Assembly (NCBI GenBank): GCA_020630395.1
Contig: JAHDBM010000007.1
Location: 16,312 to 80,311 of the forward strand
Direction of reading: 5' to 3'
DNA: 64,000 nucleotides
Origin: Flavobacteriales bacterium
GTDB lineage: Bacteria > Bacteroidota > Bacteroidia > Flavobacteriales_D > CAJJDF01
Shown: positions 18,655 to 28,148 of the stretch, piece by piece
How positions within the stretch are numbered: the first letter of the stretch is position 1
How the letters are laid out: each line of letters opens with the position of its first letter
The notes under the pieces: generated by a model
The model's input: the letters and a program-made list of their open reading frames with translations, nothing else
What the model was told of the DNA's origin: nothing
Database searches by the model: none
Made by a program: the position numbers and the translations under genes

Positions 18655-20013
18655 ATGCAATACTACGGCAATGTACTGGAAACTATAGGAAACACCCCTT
18701 TAGTTAAGCTTAATAAATTAACCAAAAACCTACCTGGATTATTTCTTGCAAAAGTAGAAACTACTAACCCTGGAAATTCTGTAAAGGATAGAATGGCAGT
18801 TAGAATGATCGAAGATGCTGAAAAAGCTGGTTTAATAAAACCTGGCGGAACAGTTATTGAGGGTACTTCGGGGAATACAGGTATGGGACTTGCTTTAGCT
18901 TGTATTATTAAAGGTTACAAATTAATTTGTGTACTAAGCGATAAACAATCCAAAGAAAAAATGGATATTTTAAGGGCTGTTGGTGCTGAAGTAGTTGTTT
19001 GTCCTACTGCTGTTGAACCAGATGACCCAAGATCATACTACTCTGTTTCTAAACGTTTAGCGAAAGAAACTCCAAATTCATGGTATGTTAATCAATATGA
19101 TAATTTATCGAATAGAGCTGCTCATTATGACAGCACTGGTCCCGAAATTTGGGAACAAACAGCAGGAAAAATCACACATTTTGTTGTAGGAGTTGGAACA
19201 GGAGGAACAATATCGGGTGTTGGTAAGTATTTAAAAGAAAAAAATCCCAACATTAAAATATTTGGAATTGATACATACGGATCTGTTTTTAAAAAATACC
19301 ATGAAACTGGAATTTTTGATGAAAATGAAATATATCCTTACATAACCGAAGGTATTGGTGAGGATATTTTACCTGAAAATGTTGATTTTGACATTATAGA
19401 CCATTTTGAAAAGGTTACGGATAAGGATGCAGCAATTATGACTAGGCGAATTGCAAAGGAAGAAGGTTTATTTGTTGGAAATTCTGCTGGATCTGCAATA
19501 AAGGGAATTCTACAAATGGAACATATGTTTAAACCTGATGATGTGGTAGTTGTTTTATTTCACGATCATGGAAGTAGATATGTAGGAAAATTCTTTAATG
19601 ATGATTGGATGAGAGATAGAGGTTTTCTTGAAACAAAACCTTCATCTGCAATAGATATTATAAATCATGATGATAAAGATATTATAACGGTTAATGTAAA
19701 TGATACGCTTCATAGTGCTGTTGAAAAAATGACAAGTTTCGATATCTCCCAGATACCCGTTATAAAAGAAGGTGAAATAGTTGGGTCGGTTAACGAAAAC
19801 AAAATGTTTAATCATTTATTTGCTCATCCTTATGACAGAGAAGCAAAAGTTGAAAGTATCATGAGTGATCCATTCCCTGTTGTTGCTACAACTGCTACAA
19901 TTGAAGAAATATCTAATCTTATTAATAAAGAAAATTCAGCTGTTTTAGTAGAAACTGGAAATAATAACTATAAAATCATTACTAAACAAGACATTATTAA
20001 AGCCTTTGCTTAA
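18655..20013 (+). CDS. PLP-dependent cystathionine beta-synthase / cysteine synthase with C-terminal CBS-domain pair
   Basis: TIGNTPLVKL, NPGNSVKDRMA (PLP Lys), EGTSGNTGMGLA, VGTGGTISG; C-terminal CBS repeats (FDISQIPVIKEGEIVGSV...). Confidence 0.9.
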   Translation: MQYYGNVLETIGNTPLVKLNKLTKNLPGLFLAKVETTNPGNSVKDRMAVRMIEDAEKAGLIKPGGTVIEGTSGNTGMGLALACIIKGYKLICVLSDKQSKEKMDILRAVGAEVVVCPTAVEPDDPRSYYSVSKRLAKETPNSWYVNQYDNLSNRAAHYDSTGPEIWEQTAGKITHFVVGVGTGGTISGVGKYLKEKNPNIKIFGIDTYGSVFKKYHETGIFDENEIYPYITEGIGEDILPENVDFDIIDHFEKVTDKDAAIMTRRIAKEEGLFVGNSAGSAIKGILQMEHMFKPDDVVVVLFHDHGSRYVGKFFNDDWMRDRGFLETKPSSAIDIINHDDKDIITVNVNDTLHSAVEKMTSFDISQIPVIKEGEIVGSVNENKMFNHLFAHPYDREAKVESIMSDPFPVVATTATIEEISNLINKENSAVLVETGNNNYKIITKQDIIKAFA

Positions 20014-20019
20014 TAAACA

Positions 20020-21810
20020 ATGGGAAGATTTAAACGCATATTTCAATACTTAAAACCGTATAGAGGTGTTTTCTTTTTTACTTTATTCGCTACTTTATTT
20101 TTAGCTGTTCTATCCCCTATTCGTCCCTTTATTATTGGGTTCATGATAGATAAATATGTTATGGGAGCCTCATTTGAAGAAGGAAAATCTGTTATTAATA
20201 ATATTGATACTTCTTTTTTTAATGAATCTAATGGTTTATGGTACTGGACCCTAGTCGCTATTAGCACCTTAATAATTGAAGCTGTTTTTAGGTTTATAAT
20301 CGTTTATGCCTCAAATTGGCTTGGACAAAGTATTATTAAAGATATTAGAAATAACCTTTTTAGTCATTTACAAGGGTTCAAAACACAATACTTTGATAAA
20401 AATCCGATTGGACGTGTTGTTACTCGATTGGTATCGGATACTGAAGCTTTTGCTGAAATATTTTCTAATGGAATAATTAATATTATTGGAGATGTAGTCA
20501 CATTATTGATAGTTGTAACTTTTATGTTCACTATTAATTGGAAGTTTACCTTGATGGTTCTTATACCTATACCAATTCTATTATATGCAACCAAAATATT
20601 TAAAAATTCTATTAAAAAGGCATATCAAACGGAAAGTAAACAAGTTTCTAAACTAAATTCATTTGTTCAAGAGCGTATAATTGGAATGAGTTTATTACAG
20701 TTGTTTACTCGAGAAAAAACCGAATATGATAAATTTATAAACATCAACAAAGAGCATAGAAATGCACATATCAAAACCGTTTGGGCTTACTCAATCTTTT
20801 TTCCTGTTGTAGAAATACTCAGCAGTATTTCAATTGCTTTTGTTATTTTTTATGCTTCTTACCAAATAATAGACAACCCATTAAAAGAAGTGAGCGGAGG
20901 ACAACTATTTGCTTTTATATTATATATCAATATGCTTTATAGACCTATTAGAATGTTAGCTGATAAGTTTAATGTATTGCAAAGAGGTCTTGTGAGATCA
21001 AAAAACATATTTGAAGTATTAGATGATGACCAAAAAATAACACCTAAAGAAGAGCATACTATATCAGATGATTTTAAAGGGAATGTAAGCTTTGAAGATG
21101 TTTCGTTTGCTTATAACGAACCTGAATATGTGCTGAAAAACGTTTCATTTAACATAAAAGAAGGAGAAACTGTTGCTTTTGTCGGAGCCACTGGTGCAGG
21201 AAAATCTACTATTATTAATATACTTGGCCGATTTTATGAGTACCAAAAAGGATCTGTAAAAATTGACGACAATGATTTGCGTTCTTTTTCTAGTGCATCT
21301 ATTAGAAAGAATATTGCAGTTGTATTACAAGATATTTTTCTTTTTTCTGATAGTATTTATAATAACATTACCCTTTACAATAAAAACATAACCAAAACGC
21401 AAGTAATAGAAGCAGCAAAAAAAGTGGGAGTTCATGATTTTATATCTAAACTACCTGGAGGTTATGATTTTAATGTTAAAGAAAGAGGTGGTGTGTTAAG
21501 TACTGGACAAAGGCAATTGATTTCTTTTATCAGGGCTTATATATATAATCCTAAAATTTTAATTCTAGATGAAGCCACTTCTTCTATCGATACTGAGACT
21601 GAAGAAATGATTCAGTTAGCAATTGATAAACTTACTGAAGGGCGAACATCTATTATAATTGCTCATAGACTATCAACTATTAAAAATGCTAGTAAAATAA
21701 TCGTGTTAGAAAAAGGCGAAATTATTGAGATGGGTTCTCATGAAGAACTAATGAATAACAAAGGACATTATTTTAATTTGCATGAAATTCAATTTAATCA
21801 TCATTCGTAA
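20020..21810 (+). CDS. ABC transporter, fused permease/ATP-binding protein (MsbA-like)
   Basis: Six TM region, Walker A GATGAGKST, signature LSTGQRQ, Walker B ILILDEATSSID, H-loop IAHRLST. Confidence 0.95.
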   Translation: MGRFKRIFQYLKPYRGVFFFTLFATLFLAVLSPIRPFIIGFMIDKYVMGASFEEGKSVINNIDTSFFNESNGLWYWTLVAISTLIIEAVFRFIIVYASNWLGQSIIKDIRNNLFSHLQGFKTQYFDKNPIGRVVTRLVSDTEAFAEIFSNGIINIIGDVVTLLIVVTFMFTINWKFTLMVLIPIPILLYATKIFKNSIKKAYQTESKQVSKLNSFVQERIIGMSLLQLFTREKTEYDKFININKEHRNAHIKTVWAYSIFFPVVEILSSISIAFVIFYASYQIIDNPLKEVSGGQLFAFILYINMLYRPIRMLADKFNVLQRGLVRSKNIFEVLDDDQKITPKEEHTISDDFKGNVSFEDVSFAYNEPEYVLKNVSFNIKEGETVAFVGATGAGKSTIINILGRFYEYQKGSVKIDDNDLRSFSSASIRKNIAVVLQDIFLFSDSIYNNITLYNKNITKTQVIEAAKKVGVHDFISKLPGGYDFNVKERGGVLSTGQRQLISFIRAYIYNPKILILDEATSSIDTETEEMIQLAIDKLTEGRTSIIIAHRLSTIKNASKIIVLEKGEIIEMGSHEELMNNKGHYFNLHEIQFNHHS

Positions 21811-22463
21811 TGTCTATTAAAACATCATATAACAAGATAGCAAGTGACTTACCTAAAAAGGTTTTATTGGTAGCTGTCTCTAAAACTAAACCCATAGAAG
21901 TATTGCAGGAAGCTTATGATTGTGGGGTTAGGATTTTTGGAGAAAACAGGGTGCAAGAATTAGTTAAAAAACATGATGCCCTTGAAAAAGATATAGAATG
22001 GCACATGATTGGCCATTTACAATCGAAAAAAGTAAAACATATTGCACCTTTTGTTTCGCTAATTCATTCGGTAGATAGTATTAAATTATTAGAAGTAATA
22101 AATAAAGAGGGAGAAAAAAACAATAGAAGAATTCCTGTTTTACTACAATTTCATATTGCAAAAGAAGATAGTAAGTATGGGTTTAGACTTGATGAAGTTG
22201 ATACCGTAATGAACGAAATAAACGGTCTTGATTTAGATTATGTTAGTATCAAAGGACTAATGGGTATGGCTACCTTTACTGATGACAAGGAACAGATAAA
22301 ACAAGAATTTAAACGTTTAAAACATACTTTCACGCATGTTAAAAACAATTATCTCCCGTCAATATCAGAACTTTCAATGGGGATGAGTGGAGACTACCAA
22401 CTTGCAATAGAAGAAGGAAGTACTATGATACGAGTTGGTAGTTTAATTTTTGGTAAACGATAA
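21810..22463 (+). CDS. YggS-family pyridoxal phosphate homeostasis protein
   Basis: LLVAVSKTKP, FGENRVQEL, WHMIGHLQSKK, LSMGMSGDYQLAIEEGSTMIRVGSLIFG; taATG overlap with upstream gene. Confidence 0.94.
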   Translation: MSIKTSYNKIASDLPKKVLLVAVSKTKPIEVLQEAYDCGVRIFGENRVQELVKKHDALEKDIEWHMIGHLQSKKVKHIAPFVSLIHSVDSIKLLEVINKEGEKNNRRIPVLLQFHIAKEDSKYGFRLDEVDTVMNEINGLDLDYVSIKGLMGMATFTDDKEQIKQEFKRLKHTFTHVKNNYLPSISELSMGMSGDYQLAIEEGSTMIRVGSLIFGKR

Positions 22464-22970
22464 ATGAGTAAAGTATTAACATATTCGCCTGTAAAATATT
22501 ACTTAGGAGTTTTTATTCCGTTACTACTTTGTGGCTTAATATGTTTGTTCTTTAGATCAAGTGATACATACGCTAATATTATTTGGAATGATCTATTTTC
22601 CTTTAATTTATCTTCTTCTTGGAAATTAAATGATATTATCATTTATAATTTGCCCTCAGCATTATGGGTGTTTAGTATTACGTTAATTTCTTTTAATATT
22701 AAACCTTCTATCACAAAAAAACTTCCTTTTTCTACAACCCTACTCCCACTCTTTTTTATCATTATTTTAGAATTTTTTCAACTCTTCAATCTAACCAATG
22801 GAACTTTTGATATACTAGACATATTACTACCTGCATTAGCATGGCTTTTTGCTATATTTCTTTTAAGTAGAAATAAACAGGCTATACAATCAATGAAAGT
22901 TTCTTTTCATCACTCCATTTTATTTCAACTCGTTTTTTTATTGGTTTTTTTGTCGGATACTGTTGGTTGA
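22464..22970 (+). CDS. Small polytopic membrane protein, possibly VanZ-like
   Basis: 168 aa, hydrophobic segments, IILEFFQLFNLTNGTFDILDILLPALAWLFA; abuts the YggS gene with no gap. Confidence 0.5.
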   Translation: MSKVLTYSPVKYYLGVFIPLLLCGLICLFFRSSDTYANIIWNDLFSFNLSSSWKLNDIIIYNLPSALWVFSITLISFNIKPSITKKLPFSTTLLPLFFIIILEFFQLFNLTNGTFDILDILLPALAWLFAIFLLSRNKQAIQSMKVSFHHSILFQLVFLLVFLSDTVG

Positions 22971-23086
22971 TTGTTTTATTAAGCCAATAACATATATTAT
23001 AGATGTTTAACCCTAAACTTAAAATTTCAGTTCATTTAGCTAACGATTAAAAATTTACTTTAGAACAGTTGTATGCTTTAAATATC

Positions 23087-23132
23087 GAAGTTTAAAACTT
23101 CTCCTATTTGATAGCTACAAGTTAAAAACTTG
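23087..23132. repeat. Pair of short palindromes (REP-like)
   Basis: gaagtttaaaacttc (23087-23101) and caagttaaaaacttg (23118-23132) in a non-coding interval. Confidence 0.45.
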
Positions 23133-23251
23133 CGGAAGATTTGGGTTTAAATAACGTAGTCAAACAGTTCTTTTAGCTATAACTACAAATTATAAACTAA
23201 CAGGAACTATGACAATTATTATCGTATTAAACCTACATTCTTTAATCCAAA

Positions 23252-23278
23252 AAAAGAGGCTTAAATTAAGCCTCTTTT
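23252..23278. terminator. Bidirectional Rho-independent terminator
   Basis: aaaagaggcttaa a ttaagcctctttt perfect palindrome just downstream of the 23302-23985 minus gene. Confidence 0.8.
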
Positions 23279-23301
23279 AAATTATATATTTCGGAAATTT
23301 A

Positions 23302-23985
23302 TTAAAACCTCATATCATTCTCTTCAATACCAGGATATTTAGAGGCATCAAATTTAAACTTAGATTTACTAATAGCTGCATCTCCTTGTAATTTTTTAAG
23401 GTTATACTCCATATTAACTCCGTCTCTTCCCTTAACTTTAATTTTTAAAATTTCACTTTTAGCTTTGTTTACAAAAAGACTAACAGTATGAAATTTAAAT
23501 TTCTTTGGATTTTCTGGATATAGCTTAATTTCTTCAGCTGCTTTACCATTAACAGTTGTCGCTTTTCCTAATTTATATTTAAATCCTTTTTCCCAAATAG
23601 TGATTAGCTTTGTTGGATTAAGCATTTCACTTTCTTCATCTTCTCCATCTTCAACAGAAGTAATGGTTACTTGATTATCAGCTTTAACGTAAGTCCAAAC
23701 TGATTTACCATCACAAACTACTTTATAATCTTCAGTATCATAAGCATATTTTTCACCTTGCTTATATGCTTTACCTTTGATTGTTTCATTAATACCATCA
23801 CCTTTTAACTTAACTTCAAAGTCGATCGTTAACGTTTTGTAGGCTTTGTACTTCTTATTTACTTTATCTAAAATTACTTTTGCCTTTGGATCTTTATCAG
23901 CAGGCTCTGGCTTAGCTTTTGTAGTTTGTGCATAAGTAGCTGTTCCAAAAACAGATAATAAGGTATATATAATTAAATTTTTCAT
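23302..23985 (-). CDS. lolA: LolA-like outer-membrane lipoprotein carrier protein
   Basis: Signal peptide ...GTATYAQ; KVILDKVNKKYKAYKTLTIDFEVKLKG...; next to ftsK. Confidence 0.82.
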   Translation of the reverse strand: MKNLIIYTLLSVFGTATYAQTTKAKPEPADKDPKAKVILDKVNKKYKAYKTLTIDFEVKLKGDGINETIKGKAYKQGEKYAYDTEDYKVVCDGKSVWTYVKADNQVTITSVEDGEDEESEMLNPTKLITIWEKGFKYKLGKATTVNGKAAEEIKLYPENPKKFKFHTVSLFVNKAKSEILKIKVKGRDGVNMEYNLKKLQGDAAISKSKFKFDASKYPGIEENDMRF

Positions 23986-24080
23986 AGTCTATTGTTTAAT
24001 AGTATAAGTCAAATTTACTTTTGATATTATAATCTTCAAAAAAAATAACAAAAGAATAACCAACTTCTACTTGTTCATAT

Positions 24081-26528
24081 CTATAAGTTCTTCAAATACT
24101 GTTCCAAACTCATTTCATCAGGAATTAATACCTTTCTAGCCTTACTTCCTTCAAATGGCCCAATTATACCCGCAGCTTCTAATTGGTCTACAATTCGCCC
24201 TGCTCTGTTATATCCTAATTTTAATTTTCTTTGCAACAAAGAAGCTGATCCTTGTTGATGAATAACAATAATTTTAGCAGCATCTTCGAATAATACATCT
24301 CTATCTTCATCAAGGGCTCCTTTACTTTGAGATGCAGTTTCATCTACATATTCTGGCAATAACAATGCATTAGGATATGCTCTTTGATCCCCAATAAAGT
24401 TACAGATAGCTTCAACTTCTGGTGTATCCACAAATCCACATTGTAATCGAATGATATCACTACCAGTAGAATAAATCATATCTCCCCTACCGATTAATTG
24501 ATCTGCTCCACCTGTATCTAAAATTGTCCTTGAATCTATTTTAGAAGTTACTCTAAACGCAATTCTTCCAGGGAAATTTGCTTTAATTATACCTGTAATT
24601 ACATTTACAGAAGGTCTTTGTGTTGCCACAATTAAATGAATTCCAATAGCTCTTGCTAACTGAGCTATACGTGCAATTGGTGTTTCCACTTCTTTACCTG
24701 CAGTCATGATTAAGTCGGCAAACTCATCAATAACCAATACGATATAAGGTAAATACCTATGTCCTTTTTCTGGATTTAATTTTCTTTGGACAAACTTTTT
24801 GTTGTACTCCTTAATATTTCTTGTTTGCGCATCTTTTAGTAAGTCATATCGCGCATCCATTTCAATACATAATGAATTTAAGGTAGCAACAACTTTAGAT
24901 GTATCTGTTATAATAGGTTCTTCTTCATCAGGTAGTTTCGCTAAGAAATGACGCTCAATTTTATTAAATAACGTAAGCTCTACTTTCTTAGGGTCTACCA
25001 AAACAAACTTAACCTGTGATGGATGTTTCTTATATAAAATAGAAACTAATATAGCATTTAATCCTACTGATTTTCCTTGTCCGGTAGCACCAGCCATTAA
25101 TAAGTGAGGCATTTTTGTTAAATCTGCTACTAACGTTTCATTTGATATCGTTTTTCCAAGCGCAACTGGTAATTCAAAATCAGAATTTTGAAACTTATCA
25201 GAACTCAATAATGATTTCATGGAAACAATTTGAGGTTTTGAGTTAGGAACCTCAATACCAATAGTTCCTTTACCAGGTATAGGTGCTATTATCCTAATCC
25301 CTAAGGCAGAAAGACTTAATGCAATATCATCTTCTAAGTTCTTAATTTTAGAAATTCTGACTCCAGGTGCAGGCACAACCTCATAAAGCGTTACAGTTGG
25401 TCCTACAGTTGCTTTAATCTTATCAATTTCTATTTTGTAATTAGCTAATGTATTTACAATTCTATCCTTGTTATTTTCAAGTTCAGCTTTATCAACATTA
25501 ATACCGGCCCCTCCTCCATGACCTTCTAATAAATCTATTGAAGGCAACCTGTATGAAGATAAATCCAACTCTGGATCATATTCTCCAAATTGTTTTACTT
25601 TATCATTTAATTCCCCTTTAGACAACACCACTTCTTTATCCTCTTTAACTTCAATCTCAAATTCTTCTTCCTCCTCCTTTTTACTATCTTTTTCTTCTTT
25701 TACAGGAAGTTCTAAATCTAACGATACATTTTCCTCTTCTTTTTCTACAGTCTCCTCTTTTTTATCGCTAAAAACCACAGTCTCTACTGGTTTTTCTTTA
25801 ACAATTTCTTCTTCCTTAATCGTATTTACTACCTTAATATCTAACTCCTCCTTATCATTAACTACAGGTTTTTCTTTCTTTTTATCTTGATTTGTTTTAA
25901 ATAACTTACCTACCCATGCATACGAGACATTAAACAATAAAGTAGTAATGGCAAAAAATGAAAAGACCAATAAAAAAAAGGCTCCCGCTTTCCCTAAAGA
26001 ATCTATTAACCATGAATTAACACTATAACCAAAATTCCCCCCAACAAACAAATAGTTTTCTCTAAAAATAAATCCAAAGAAAACAGAACCAAAAACAAGT
26101 ATTACAGTAGAAACTTTTAATGTCTTTTTTATTGGTAATAAACTAATTCCAAAAGCTAATCGCGTCCCTAGCAATAGGAATAAAAAAGGAAATATAAAAG
26201 ACGCTATTCCAAATCCATTATAAATAAACCTATGTGATACAATAGCTCCTAATTTTCCTAACCAATTATCAATTTCGAATGGCTGATTTGTAAATACAAA
26301 CGAAAAGAAATTTGCACCATCTACCTTATCTTGATCTATTTTCCATGTGTAGAGATAAGATAAAAAAGCTATAAAAAAATAAATAGCTAACAGAATTAAA
26401 AATAACCCAATCCCTTTTTTAATCTTCTCTTTATTAACAGTAACCCCTTCCCCTTTTTTTGTTGAGGATTTCTTTTTTGCTGTCGATTTTTTACTTTTCG
26501 TTACAGTATTTGCTTTGCGTTTCGCCAT
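24081..26528 (-). CDS. ftsK: DNA translocase FtsK/SpoIIIE
   Basis: Four TM N-terminus, acidic linker, Walker A GATGQGKSVGLNA, Walker B YIVLVIDEFADLIM, C-terminal gamma domain (ASLLQRKLKLGYNRAGRIVDQLEAAGIIGP). Confidence 0.97.
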   Translation of the reverse strand: MAKRKANTVTKSKKSTAKKKSSTKKGEGVTVNKEKIKKGIGLFLILLAIYFFIAFLSYLYTWKIDQDKVDGANFFSFVFTNQPFEIDNWLGKLGAIVSHRFIYNGFGIASFIFPFLFLLLGTRLAFGISLLPIKKTLKVSTVILVFGSVFFGFIFRENYLFVGGNFGYSVNSWLIDSLGKAGAFFLLVFSFFAITTLLFNVSYAWVGKLFKTNQDKKKEKPVVNDKEELDIKVVNTIKEEEIVKEKPVETVVFSDKKEETVEKEEENVSLDLELPVKEEKDSKKEEEEEFEIEVKEDKEVVLSKGELNDKVKQFGEYDPELDLSSYRLPSIDLLEGHGGGAGINVDKAELENNKDRIVNTLANYKIEIDKIKATVGPTVTLYEVVPAPGVRISKIKNLEDDIALSLSALGIRIIAPIPGKGTIGIEVPNSKPQIVSMKSLLSSDKFQNSDFELPVALGKTISNETLVADLTKMPHLLMAGATGQGKSVGLNAILVSILYKKHPSQVKFVLVDPKKVELTLFNKIERHFLAKLPDEEEPIITDTSKVVATLNSLCIEMDARYDLLKDAQTRNIKEYNKKFVQRKLNPEKGHRYLPYIVLVIDEFADLIMTAGKEVETPIARIAQLARAIGIHLIVATQRPSVNVITGIIKANFPGRIAFRVTSKIDSRTILDTGGADQLIGRGDMIYSTGSDIIRLQCGFVDTPEVEAICNFIGDQRAYPNALLLPEYVDETASQSKGALDEDRDVLFEDAAKIIVIHQQGSASLLQRKLKLGYNRAGRIVDQLEAAGIIGPFEGSKARKVLIPDEMSLEQYLKNL

Positions 26529-26580
26529 TTACGTTTTTCAATATCTTACTAAAATAACGGTTATTTCTTTAACCAAAAAA

Positions 26581-26601
26581 CTCTCAAGGATAACTTGAGA
26601 G
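26581..26601 (-). terminator. Rho-independent terminator
   Basis: On -: ctctcaag ttatc cttgagag followed by ttttttgg; downstream of the 26630 gene. Confidence 0.75.
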
Positions 26602-26629
26602 GTAATTAAAATATTATGTGAACATAATG

Positions 26630-27883
26630 TTATTGTTTCACAATTTTCTTAGTAAAAATATCTCCACTATTAAGAGTCGATAATTTAACGATATAATTTC
26701 CTTTAGATAAAGTTGATAAATCTATGCTCGTTTTAGTTTGATACAGCAGTGAATTATATACTTCTACTCCTTTAGTAGTATTAATTGTTACTAATACATC
26801 ATCTGGAATATCATTAAAATTATTTAGCTGTATTGTAATCATATTTGCAGTGGGATTTGGATAAACAGCAAAGCCAACTATTAAATCATGATACTCATTA
26901 ACACTAGCTGTTCCTGGAGCCCATGTCCATACCCCCTCTCCCTGCGTACCAACTACTAACCCATTATCATTAGCATTAAACGTAGTAATACCAGAAGAAA
27001 AATAGTGTTCAAAACGTTTCCAATTTACACCATTATCAGTTGAATAATAAATATAGTTTTCTACTGAACAGTATATTGTATTGTTAAATTTAGCAAATTC
27101 AATAAAAAAAGGAGTTGGTGCAAAAAACTCAGAAAAATATTGATGAGTTCTTAGGGTGTCGTCAGAGAAATGATAGCTATCTCCTCTTAAACCTCTAAAA
27201 AAACGCCCGTCATTAAAAAATATATCTGCTACCTCACTAAAATTTCCATGAATATTCTTAGATATACCATTATTTCTTTCTTCCCATACAGTTAAATTAT
27301 CATTCCAAACATACACACCATCTTTGTATGTTCCTGAGTATAATATATTATCTTCCAAATAAAGCTCTACAACACCTTCAAATTTTGTAGTGTCACCATA
27401 AAACTTAGGTAATCCATCAACCATACTTGTCCATGAACTTCCATTATTAGTAGACTTTAAAACACCATTTTCACTAGTTGCTATGAATATAGCATTTCCT
27501 TTAATATAAATTTGATTAATATAAATTGATGATAAAGATGGAATTGTAAGGGTATTCCAAGTAACTGCTCTATCATTTGACACCATTACTTTAGCTGATG
27601 AACCAAGCGAAATATTACCTTCTGTTGCTAAATAAACAACTCCAGTATTTTTATTGTAAGAAACTACATTGTAATTGTATATAGTTGGTAGTGTTGTAAT
27701 ATTAGAGTAAGAAACTCCATAATCACTAGAAACGTATAACCCATTTGCAGTTAATGTATATACTTTGTTACTGTCGGCAGTTGTAGAAACTACATGTGTA
27801 TTAGCTACTGATGTTTGAGTAAACTGTCCTATCACCATCATTGGTGCTATTAAAAATAGTAAACTTAATATTCTATTAATCAT
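26630..27883 (-). CDS. T9SS type A sorting-domain protein with BNR/sialidase-like repeats
   Basis: Repeats such as VSNDRAVTWNTL, STNNGSSWTSM, STDNGVNWKRF; C-terminal YPNPTANMITIQL...GNYIVKLSTLNSGDIFTKKIVKQ. Start MINRILSLLFLIAPMMVIGQ chosen because a -7 box lies at 27903-27910; the ORF track begins at 27955. Confidence 0.85.
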   Translation of the reverse strand: MINRILSLLFLIAPMMVIGQFTQTSVANTHVVSTTADSNKVYTLTANGLYVSSDYGVSYSNITTLPTIYNYNVVSYNKNTGVVYLATEGNISLGSSAKVMVSNDRAVTWNTLTIPSLSSIYINQIYIKGNAIFIATSENGVLKSTNNGSSWTSMVDGLPKFYGDTTKFEGVVELYLEDNILYSGTYKDGVYVWNDNLTVWEERNNGISKNIHGNFSEVADIFFNDGRFFRGLRGDSYHFSDDTLRTHQYFSEFFAPTPFFIEFAKFNNTIYCSVENYIYYSTDNGVNWKRFEHYFSSGITTFNANDNGLVVGTQGEGVWTWAPGTASVNEYHDLIVGFAVYPNPTANMITIQLNNFNDIPDDVLVTINTTKGVEVYNSLLYQTKTSIDLSTLSKGNYIVKLSTLNSGDIFTKKIVKQ

Positions 27884-27902
27884 ATCATTTTTATTCATTG
27901 CC

Positions 27903-27910
27903 CAAAAATA
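27903..27910 (-). promoter_or_regulatory. -7 box TATTTTTG
   Basis: caaaaata on +; exact TAnnTTTG on -, 20 nt upstream of the ATG at 27883. Confidence 0.45.
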
Positions 27911-28148
27911 CAACTTGTATTTCCCTATTTCATCATAACAAGCTTTGTTAAACACAACATTCCTTGAATCACTTGTTATTACTTAGCAGAACATGTAATC
28001 AATTAATAAATAACAAATGTTAGTCAGTGTACTATTTAAATAGTGATAGTTCAAATTTGTATTAAAATCTATCTATTGATAGCTTAAAAACAAAAGTATT
28101 TTAAGTATAAAAAACACATTAACCCGTTATTTCTCTTATTTTTACATT

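Noticed and set aside
25600-25870. Glu/Lys low-complexity stretch in FtsK
   Set aside because: Typical variable linker between the FtsK membrane domain and motor.
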